Below are positions 57,896 to 64,000 of a stretch of 64,000 nt of DNA, piece after piece (position 1 is the first letter of the stretch; each line of letters starts with the position of its first letter). The DNA lies in the NCBI GenBank assembly GCA_002172675.1, contig NETF01000020.1, forward strand, positions 28,726-92,725. The letters run 5' to 3'. Under the pieces are notes generated by a model. That model saw nothing but the letters and a program-made list of their open reading frames with translations. It searched no databases and was not told the DNA's origin. Position numbers and translations under genes: made by a program. This DNA is from an unicellular cyanobacterium SU3 (GTDB lineage Bacteria; Cyanobacteriota; Cyanobacteriia; Cyanobacteriales; Microcystaceae).

Positions 57896-58408
57896 ATGTT
57901 AAAGAAAATTAGCTCGATTATTATAATAGCTGTTTTTTTAGTCGGATGTTCTGCTTCTACAGAAGCCAAATATAGTAAAGATATCAACCAAAACATGGAA
58001 GAACAGGGTCAAAAGCTTCCTATTGAGGCTACGGTGAAAATAGACGAAACTTTAATACAATTAGAAGTAGCAAAAACCCCCGAACAACAACAAATAGGCT
58101 TAATGTATCGCCAATCTTTAGATCAAAATCGCGGGATGATTTTTGTATTTGAACAGCTAAGACCCGTTAAATTTTGGATGAAAAATGTTAATATTTCTTT
58201 AGATATGATTTTCTTAGCTAATGGAAGGGTTAAAGCCGTTTTACCTAATGTTCCCCCCTGTAGCATTGACCCTTGTCCTACTTATGGACCAGAAAACTTA
58301 GTTAATCAAGTCATTGAACTACCAGGAGGACGGGCTACAGAATTAGGCATTGAACCAGGAGATCAACTTGACATTGAGTTTATCGAACATACTTCTACTC
58401 ATCCTTGA
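57896..58408 (+). CDS. DUF192 family lipoprotein
   Basis: 170 residues. Signal with lipobox VFLVGCSA (Cys18), then the DUF192 domain: EVAKTPEQQQIGLMYRQSL, GMIFVFEQLRPVKFWMKNV, ISLDMIFLANGRVKAV and ELGIEPGDQLDI. DUF192 proteins are small periplasmic domains of unknown biochemical function. It follows the response regulator by 69 bases on the same strand. Confidence 0.88.
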   Translation: MLKKISSIIIIAVFLVGCSASTEAKYSKDINQNMEEQGQKLPIEATVKIDETLIQLEVAKTPEQQQIGLMYRQSLDQNRGMIFVFEQLRPVKFWMKNVNISLDMIFLANGRVKAVLPNVPPCSIDPCPTYGPENLVNQVIELPGGRATELGIEPGDQLDIEFIEHTSTHP

Positions 58409-58855
58409 AAAATAATAAGTTTTATAAATTTAATCTTTCTCAAATATCTATAGATTTTCTAAATTATTTATAATACTATCTACACATAATATGGAGAGAA
58501 GCAATAACTTCTACAGCAAAAAGATTAAGTTCTTATCGCTGTTGTACCGATATAAGTCAGTAACGTGATTAGTGGTGTGAAAGGACAAAAGTAATAAGCA
58601 GCTTGATTATTTCTCTTAGAAAGCTGTTGTTTTAATCAATTAAAGGTTCAAGAAGGAAACTCAAGATAACTATTGAGCAAGATCCTAGCAAGCTAGAGAT
58701 TATGTCGTTAGCCTTCTCTTCTATCGAACAGTTTCGTTTATGTAGATTTTAGACTTAGTTGGCGATCGCAGAATGGTCACAACAAGAAAAGATCCTCATT
58801 GAAGCCTCAAAACGAAAACCATCAATTTATGATGAATACTTAAGGAAAAATAACG
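58409..58855 (+). other. Long 447-base upstream region of the DUF2949 gene
   Basis: The first half is AT-rich with TATAAT-like sequence near 58468; the second half has a more balanced composition and one HIP1 octamer near 58761. No open frame with a ribosome-binding site is seen. It may contain a long leader transcript for the DUF2949 gene; nothing else is recognised. Confidence 0.35.
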
Positions 58856-59053
58856 ATGTCACACACCACCCATAAACAATTTTTGCGTTTTCTACACGAA
58901 GAACTTTCATTATCCCATGATTCTATTGCCATAGCTCAACGTTCTATGGAACAAACCCAAGGTCCTTTACCCATGCTTCTTTGGCAATATGGTCTCATTA
59001 ATTTAAACCAGTTGGATCAAATTTATGATTGGTTAGAAGATGCTTCTGTGTGA
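58856..59053 (+). CDS. DUF2949 family protein
   Basis: 65 residues, helical. FLRFLHEELSLSHDSIAIAQR, PLPMLLWQYGLINLNQLDQIYDWLE matches the short cyanobacterial DUF2949 family (listed here by its motifs LPMLLWQYGLI and LDQIYDWLE). Function unknown. AAGGAAAAATAACG precedes the ATG. It stands alone on the plus strand before the nucleoside hydrolase. Confidence 0.8.
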   Translation: MSHTTHKQFLRFLHEELSLSHDSIAIAQRSMEQTQGPLPMLLWQYGLINLNQLDQIYDWLEDASV

Positions 59054-59126
59054 TTTAGTTGACAACAATTATTAAACTCATTATTAATAGTAACCCGCTT
59101 TTCTAATCAATTAATTAAACTTAAAT

Positions 59127-60050
59127 ATGTCTAAATTAGTTTTATTGGATCACGACGGAGCGATTGATGATATTTTAGCGACTTTATTATTAATGACAAT
59201 GGCTAATATTGAGGTTTTAGGGATTGTTGTCACTCCTGCCGATTGTTATGTTAATGCTGCTCTTAATGTCACTCGAAAACTCCTAGATTTAATGGAGTGT
59301 CATCATGTTCGGGTAGCAGAAAGTACCGTTAGAGGGATTCACCCTTTTCCTGCTTTGTATCGTCGTGATTCTTTGATTATGGATAATTTTCCTATTCTTA
59401 ATCAAAAAGATGCTATTAAAACCCCTTTAGTTTCCCAAATAGGACAACAGTTTATGGTGGAAACGTTACAAAGTGCTTCTCAACCTGTAACATTAATGGT
59501 GACAGGGCCTTTAACCACCGTTGCCACTGCTTTAGATATTGATCCGACTATTGAAGAAAAGATTAAAGAAATTGTCTGGATGGGCGGCGCGTTAAATGTT
59601 TCGGGAAATGTAGAAAAAGAATTTGCCCCTGAACATGATGGTAGCGCAGAATGGAATGCTTATTGGGATGCGATCGCTGTTGAAAGGGTTTGGCAAAGTA
59701 ATATTCCTTTAATTGTGTGTTCATTAGATATTACCAATACAGTGCCAGTGACGGCTGAATTTATCAGAAAATTAGCTAAACAAAGACATTATCAACTATC
59801 AGATTTAGCTGGACTTTGTTATGCTTTAGCTATTCCTCAAGACTATTATTGTTGGGATGTTTTAGCGACTTCCTATTTAGATCGTCCAGACTTATTTTCC
59901 CTCAAAGAATGGCAAACAAAAGTCATTACAACGGGAAGTTCTCAAGGAAAAATTAAAGTGGTTGAAAAAGGAAGGAAGATTTTAGCGATGGACGCAGTTA
60001 ATAAAGATAAGTTTCATAACTATCTATTAAAGCAATGGTCTAAATTTTAG
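59127..60050 (+). CDS. Inosine-uridine-type nucleoside hydrolase
   Basis: 307 residues. LLDHDGAIDDILATLLL is the calcium-binding DxDxxxDD motif (Asp8, 10, 14, 15); VTGPLTTVATAL, IVWMGGALNVSGN and the AEWNAYWDAIAVERV region provide the remaining ligands. The enzyme releases ribose and a base in nucleoside salvage. It is followed by the hemA gene on the other strand. Confidence 0.92.
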   Translation: MSKLVLLDHDGAIDDILATLLLMTMANIEVLGIVVTPADCYVNAALNVTRKLLDLMECHHVRVAESTVRGIHPFPALYRRDSLIMDNFPILNQKDAIKTPLVSQIGQQFMVETLQSASQPVTLMVTGPLTTVATALDIDPTIEEKIKEIVWMGGALNVSGNVEKEFAPEHDGSAEWNAYWDAIAVERVWQSNIPLIVCSLDITNTVPVTAEFIRKLAKQRHYQLSDLAGLCYALAIPQDYYCWDVLATSYLDRPDLFSLKEWQTKVITTGSSQGKIKVVEKGRKILAMDAVNKDKFHNYLLKQWSKF

Positions 60051-60141
60051 ATAATATGGATTCAACTGACAGATAAGATAAGATAAATTTAATTGATAAC
60101 TGATACAAAAATGTTGACCGTTACCTCTTCCGACAGAAAAA

Positions 60142-60171
60142 CCTCCCGTTAAATTTTACTTTAATGGGAGG
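60142..60171 (-). terminator. Rho-independent terminator of hemA
   Basis: CCTCCCGTTAAA (60142-60153) pairs with TTTAATGGGAGG (60160-60171, one G-T pair), loop of six. On the minus strand it is followed by TTTTTCTG. It is 53 bases past the hemA stop. Confidence 0.88.
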
Positions 60172-60223
60172 GTATTAATAAGTATGAGATATTTAAGATT
60201 AATGCTCTTAAAAATCCCAATTT

Positions 60224-61522
60224 TTAACTAAATTGTTTTTCGATTTCAATTTCGAGTTCGAGATCAAACAACATTTGTAACGATTGTAAACATCGCTGTC
60301 TTGCTTCTATATCTTGTTGGGCTCGTAATTGTACCATGGGTTCATGTAATATCTTATTGACAATGCCTCTGGTTAAAGCTTCGATGACCTCTTGGTGTTT
60401 TTCAGCAAACTCTGTTCCCAAACGGGATAAAGCTTTTTCTAACTCTTGTTCACGAATGCCCTCAACCTTCGTTCTTAAACAACTAATGGTAGGAACTGTC
60501 TCTAAGGAACGCCACCACAATTCAAAGGCTTCAACTTCCTCTTCTAGTAACCCCTCAGCCTCTAAAGCCATTTGACGGCGACTGGCATGATTTTGAGCTA
60601 CTACAGCCTTTAAATCATCTACGTTGTAGGTTTCTACAATCTCCATGTCTTGGACGTTTGTAGCTACATTTCGGGGAACAGAAATATCAAATAACATTAA
60701 TTCTTGTTCGACCGATACCACTTCTTTGAGATTGTCTTGATGTAAAATCGGCTCAGTGGCTCCTGTGCTAGTAAACACAAGATGTGAATTACTTACCACT
60801 GCCATCATATCATCGAGAGAAACTAGAGTTAACTCAGCTTGAGGAAATTTCTTAGCTAACTCTTCAGCACGACGTTGGGAGCGATTAACAATGGTAATAG
60901 ACGTAGCCCCTTTAGCCACCAGATGTTTAACCAGTAAGCAGGCCATTTTCCCAGCACCGATGATACTAATATTACGGGTTGCTAAATCATCGACTTTGGT
61001 AATGGCTAATTCTACGGCAGCTGAACTAATGGATACGGCACCGGTGCCGATATTCGTTTCACTGCGTACCCGTTTCCCTGCCGTGATAGCTTGTTTAAAA
61101 AGGCGATCGAGTAATCGACCAATCCCTTTGTATTTTTGGGATAATTTATGGGTAGTTTTGACTTGGGCTAAAATTTGCCCTTCCCCTAATACTAAACTCT
61201 CTAACCCGGCAGCAACTCTTAACAGGTGACGTACCGCATCTTGATGAAGCAAGGTAAATAAATAGCGACGGAGATAGCTCAAGGGAATATGACCGATTTC
61301 TGATAAGAATTGAGTAATCTCTACCACTCCCTTTTCTGTGTCTGTCAAGACTGCATAGATTTCTAGACGGTTACAGGTACTAATGACAGCCACTTCTTCA
61401 ATATGGGGATAACCCTTGAGATGGGTTAAGGCTTCTTCAATTTTAGCCTCTTGAATACTTAACTTTTCGCGGACTTCAACTGGGGCGGTTTTGTGACTTA
61501 GGCCCACCACTGCAATGTTCAT
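60224..61522 (-). CDS. hemA: Glutamyl-tRNA reductase
   Basis: 432 residues. [17 protein letters not shown] at the N-terminus, [11 protein letters not shown] with catalytic Cys50, [22 protein letters not shown], and the NADPH domain [16 protein letters not shown] identify it. It reduces glutamyl-tRNA(Glu) to glutamate-1-semialdehyde, the committed step toward haem, chlorophyll and bilins, and so supplies both hemF and cobamide synthesis. AGGAGAACTT precedes the ATG. The gene is monocistronic with a strong terminator. Confidence 0.97.
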   Translation of the reverse strand: MNIAVVGLSHKTAPVEVREKLSIQEAKIEEALTHLKGYPHIEEVAVISTCNRLEIYAVLTDTEKGVVEITQFLSEIGHIPLSYLRRYLFTLLHQDAVRHLLRVAAGLESLVLGEGQILAQVKTTHKLSQKYKGIGRLLDRLFKQAITAGKRVRSETNIGTGAVSISSAAVELAITKVDDLATRNISIIGAGKMACLLVKHLVAKGATSITIVNRSQRRAEELAKKFPQAELTLVSLDDMMAVVSNSHLVFTSTGATEPILHQDNLKEVVSVEQELMLFDISVPRNVATNVQDMEIVETYNVDDLKAVVAQNHASRRQMALEAEGLLEEEVEAFELWWRSLETVPTISCLRTKVEGIREQELEKALSRLGTEFAEKHQEVIEALTRGIVNKILHEPMVQLRAQQDIEARQRCLQSLQMLFDLELEIEIEKQFS

Positions 61523-61920
61523 AAGTTCTCCTACAAGGTTTTAAGCTTGCGTTAATCGAAAATGAAAATAAGTGCTACTGTTTCTAATTTTTGCAATTTA
61601 GACCCAAGTTGTCCCAATCACAAATACTTTGACAAGAATCTTTATAAAACTTTAAAGAAGTGAATTTATTTCGAGAGAGTGACACGAGGTGATATGAGCA
61701 TTTTTAGTTCATCAGACCTCTAAGTCTTTGTCACAATCTTTATTATGTTACCACTTAAGCAGAATTTGTCAGTGGAGATAATGGGAAAATTATGATTATT
61801 TTAAGTTCCTAGGATGAGGAGATAGGGATATTGTAGTTCCCCATCTCTTCTATCAATTAAATTTTTGATTGATCGAGTTGTCAGAAGAGACAATTAACTT
61901 GTCTCCATTTTACGAACATC
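61523..61920 (-). other. Region between glpX-type gene and hemA, with a terminator-like hairpin
   Basis: 398 bases. GAGACAA-TTAAC-TTGTCTC at 61887-61905 (7-bp perfect stem) lies 16 bases after the bisphosphatase stop and could end its transcript. A weaker dyad lies near 61818-61852. The remainder, next to hemA, is AT-rich and should hold its promoter, which I cannot pinpoint. Confidence 0.45.
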
Positions 61921-62958
61921 CTATTTGAGTTCGATGTACTTAGGTTGCTCTTGAATATGGATAGTGTCAACGAAACGAGCAGTTTTAGACTGACTAGAAA
62001 TTACCAAACTTTGAGTTCTGGCACCACCGTGGAAGAAGCGGACTCCCTCCATTAAAGTTCCAGGGGTGATTCCACAAGCAGCAAACAGTACGGTTTCTCC
62101 ACTGGCTAATTCGCTATCGGTATAAACCTTATCAGGATCATCAATACCCATTTCTTTAAGACGAGCTAAGTTACCTTCACGGCTTTCTCCAATTAAACCG
62201 GTTTTAACGACTTCAGGATCGTAGATTAGTTGTCCTTGGAAATGACCTCCTAGACAACGCATTGCAGCAGCAGAAATTACTCCTTCAGGAGCAGCTCCAA
62301 TACCCATTAAGGCATGGATATTGGTTCCTGCAAATCCACAAGAAATGGCGGCAGACACATCTCCATCACTGATGAGACGGACTCTAGCCCCTGCGTCACG
62401 AATTTCTTGAATGAGTTCTTTGTGACGAGGACGATCCATCACCACAACGACTAATTCTGCAACGTCACGTTCTAAACATTCTCCTAAAATTTTTAAGTTT
62501 TCGGTGGCTGATTTATTGATATCAACTTTACCTTTGGCTGCAGGAGGTGCTGCTAGTTTTTTCATGTAGAAATCAGGCGCAGCAAATAAACCACCTTTTT
62601 CAGAGATAGCTAATACAGCCATAGAACCATTTTGTCCGTAAGCAACCAGGTTCGTTCCTTCACAGGGGTCAACGGCAATGTCAATTTCAATTAATTCTTC
62701 AGGGTTACAATAGGCTTTAGCATCTTCACGGGTGCAAATGCCTACTTCTTCGCCAATATAGAGCATAGGAGCGTCATCTCGTTCCCCTTCCCCAATGACG
62801 ATGCGACCGCGCATATGAATTTGATTCATTCTTTCGCGCATGGCTTCTACTGCGACTTGGTCAGCAGTATTTTTTTCGCCTTTACCCATCCATTTTGCCG
62901 ATGCGATCGCCGCTTGTTCAACGACTTCGATAATTTCTAAACCTAGTGTGCTTTCCAA
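61921..62958 (-). CDS. glpX: Class II fructose-1,6-/sedoheptulose-1,7-bisphosphatase (GlpX type)
   Basis: 345 residues. [64 protein letters not shown] and [14 protein letters not shown] are the lithium-sensitive, GlpX-type phosphatase motifs with metal-binding Asp/Glu. In cyanobacteria this dual enzyme serves both the FBPase and SBPase steps of the Calvin cycle. AGGGAGGAC precedes the ATG. Monocistronic. Confidence 0.95.
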   Translation of the reverse strand: MESTLGLEIIEVVEQAAIASAKWMGKGEKNTADQVAVEAMRERMNQIHMRGRIVIGEGERDDAPMLYIGEEVGICTREDAKAYCNPEELIEIDIAVDPCEGTNLVAYGQNGSMAVLAISEKGGLFAAPDFYMKKLAAPPAAKGKVDINKSATENLKILGECLERDVAELVVVVMDRPRHKELIQEIRDAGARVRLISDGDVSAAISCGFAGTNIHALMGIGAAPEGVISAAAMRCLGGHFQGQLIYDPEVVKTGLIGESREGNLARLKEMGIDDPDKVYTDSELASGETVLFAACGITPGTLMEGVRFFHGGARTQSLVISSQSKTARFVDTIHIQEQPKYIELK

Positions 62959-63278
62959 GGTATGTCCTCCCTATCTGCTTATCTTATTTGTTCTCAGAGG
63001 CGGTCTTAAATTTAAACCTTAGTCAAAAGTCTATCAGAGTTCGGGGATCTCGTTGAAGTTTTTCTTAGGAGCCACTTTTGGCTTTTTTTCAAAAATTTCT
63101 TTTATTTTGGCTTTTTATTGCTAAAAATTCTTCTTAAATGTTTTCTTAATTATTTTGAAGTCTGATCGAACCTATATATACTTAGAGCGTAGGTATTATA
63201 AATAATTAAGTTGGTTTTGAGGGAGAATTACCAACATTTAGCATAGCGAATCAACCAAAGTCCTAAAAACTATTATCC
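62959..63278. other. Divergent intergenic region, nothing firm identified
   Basis: 320 bases between the bisphosphatase and the membrane-protein gene. A small AGCCA-CTTT-TGGCT stem followed by Ts (63070-63089) looks like a weak plus-strand terminator but has no plus-strand gene before it. No promoter is assigned. Confidence 0.35.
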
Positions 63279-63863
63279 GTGAATCAAAAACGAAAAAACT
63301 CATTAGTGCTAGAATTTAATTACTTACACTGGACTGGGGTGACTCTAATCGGGTTCTTGTGTAGCCTAGTTTGGGTAGAGATTGGAGAAGTTCCAGACTT
63401 AAATCCTTTTCAAGCAATGGTTGGCGCAACTCTTATTGGGTGCTTTCAAGCTTTAGTTGTAAGTCGTTTTTTTACTCATGCTTGGTTATGGATTTTATCT
63501 ACCTTCGTAGCTTGGACTTTGATGGGAACAAGTAGTTTTGGGGTCATAGGTTGGTTTGCACCACGAACTAACTTGATCATGGTTCGTTTAACTACAGGAT
63601 TAATCTTAGGAGGTATAACAGGAATCTGGGTTGGTTTTTGGCAGTGGTTTATATTAAAGCCTGTTTTATCTAAAAGTTATCTCTGGATTCTTTTTAGTGG
63701 CATTAGTTGGTCTTTAAGTTTATCGATAGGATGGATAATAGGAGGAATATTATACTCAATTACTCATCTTTTTTTAGGAGAAGTAATAGGACTTATCATC
63801 CTTTGGCTATTAGTAGGTATGTTTACAGGAATGGCTTTAAGTTATTTATTACAAAAATCGTAA
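63279..63863 (+). CDS. Multi-helix membrane protein, unknown
   Basis: 194 residues, almost entirely hydrophobic, with about five membrane helices rich in Gly and Trp (WTGVTLIGFLCSLVWVEIG, AMVGATLIGCFQALVV, GLILGGITGIWVGFWQWFIL, IGWIIGGILYSITHLFL, GLIILWLLVGMFTGMAL). The repeated Gly-x-x-x-Gly and WxxxW patterns suggest internal duplication. The start is GTG at 63279. I recognise no transporter motif. It ends just before the rRNA terminator, which it may share. Confidence 0.65.
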   Translation: MNQKRKNSLVLEFNYLHWTGVTLIGFLCSLVWVEIGEVPDLNPFQAMVGATLIGCFQALVVSRFFTHAWLWILSTFVAWTLMGTSSFGVIGWFAPRTNLIMVRLTTGLILGGITGIWVGFWQWFILKPVLSKSYLWILFSGISWSLSLSIGWIIGGILYSITHLFLGEVIGLIILWLLVGMFTGMALSYLLQKS

Positions 63864-63866
63864 TAG

Positions 63867-63910
63867 AAAAACTTCAAGCCATTCTCGAAGAAATCAAGAA
63901 TGGCTTGAAG
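63867..63910 (-). terminator. rRNA operon terminator
   Basis: CTTCAAGCCATTCT (63872-63885) pairs perfectly with AGAATGGCTTGAAG (63897-63910), loop of 11; the minus strand continues with TTTTTC. It lies just past the 3' end of the 5S rRNA gene. Confidence 0.93.
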
Positions 63911-63921
63911 GGAATATTAAT

Positions 63922-64000
63922 TCTGGCATCGAGCTATTGTCCCAGTGGGCTACCCCACAAGTATCGTGGCCGCTGAGGTGTTTCACTGCCGAGTTCGGGA
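63922..64000 (-). rRNA. rrf: 5S ribosomal RNA, 3' portion (cut by window edge)
   Basis: Read on the minus strand the sequence runs TCCCGAACTCGGCAGTGAAAC, CACCTCAGCGGCCACGATAC, and ends GGACAATAGCTCGATGCCAG (each quoted only in part for length), the standard 3' two-thirds of bacterial 5S rRNA. The 5' part and the 23S and 16S genes must lie beyond the right edge. The 3' end near 63922 is set by analogy to other cyanobacterial 5S genes. Confidence 0.93.

Noticed and set aside
63707..63976. 89-codon plus-strand frame running into the 5S gene
   Set aside because: It overlaps the membrane-protein gene out of frame, the rRNA terminator and the 5S rRNA, so it is not coding.

Overview
The window comes from a unicellular, probably nitrogen-fixing cyanobacterium of the Crocosphaera/Cyanothece type. 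It is AT-rich, the octamer GCGATCGC (HIP1) recurs throughout (e.g. 3931, 7320, 7685, 10766, 13496, 15890), and it carries photosystem I, phycobilisome, Ycf51, CCB-type, DUF1815, DUF2949 and DUF3155 genes that are hallmarks of cyanobacteria. A hydrogenase-maturation gene (hypC) fits a diazotroph. The species assignment is inference. Nearly all of the window is chromosomal housekeeping DNA; three short stretches (8.48-9.65 kb, 22.3-23.95 kb, 41.8-42.35 kb) hold degraded mobile or defence genes.

Layout. 0-4 kb: end of a response regulator, hypC, psaI-psaL, and a divergently transcribed second psaL-like gene, then DUF1815, a small membrane protein and ycf51. 4-8.5 kb: a large secreted lyase-like protein and the corrin genes cobH-cobL. 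8.5-9.7 kb: IS701-family debris and repeats. 9.7-16 kb: a monocistronic groEL under a perfect CIRCE operator, a CCB2/CCB4-like gene, DUF3155, the sensor kinase Hik2, a PEP-CTERM protein and queF. 16.2-22.2 kb: the ATP synthase operon atp1-a-c-b'-b-delta-alpha-gamma, with strong hairpins after the c and alpha genes. 22.3-23.95 kb: a wrecked defence locus (TIR remnant, IS1634-type transposase remnant, STAND-like N-terminus). 24-34 kb: glyA, a deaminase, a run of conserved cyanobacterial proteins including an RNase H-like protein, gcvH, and rimK with an M14-type deacylase.

34-44 kb: the phycocyanin rod operon cpcB-cpcA-cpcC2-cpcC1-cpcD-cpcE, followed not by cpcF but by a convergent toxin-antitoxin pair; then oligopeptidase A, a CpcE/F/NblB-type HEAT-repeat protein, a CpcS/CpeS-type bilin lyase and a CSP41-like protein. 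44-52 kb: sulfotransferase-like protein, an unknown membrane protein, hemF, a HaeII-like restriction-modification pair and an M16 peptidase. 52-64 kb: glycogen debranching enzyme, a flavoenzyme homologue that has lost its catalytic motifs, lptC, a response regulator lacking its phospho-acceptor Asp, DUF192 and DUF2949 proteins, nucleoside hydrolase, hemA, class II fructose/sedoheptulose bisphosphatase, a membrane protein, and the 3' part of a 5S rRNA gene whose rRNA operon enters from the right on the minus strand.

Functionally, the window combines light harvesting and its assembly (psaL/I, cpc operon, bilin lyase, HEAT protein), tetrapyrrole supply (hemA, hemF, cobH, cobL), energy conversion (atp operon), C1/photorespiratory metabolism (glyA, gcvH) and carbon flow (glpX-type bisphosphatase, debranching enzyme). 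The most interesting items are the second psaL, the degenerate flavoenzyme, the toxin-antitoxin pair at the cpcF position, the hairpin architecture of the atp and cpc operons, the decayed TIR/STAND locus and several tiny membrane proteins. I did not find a clear intact new multigene system.
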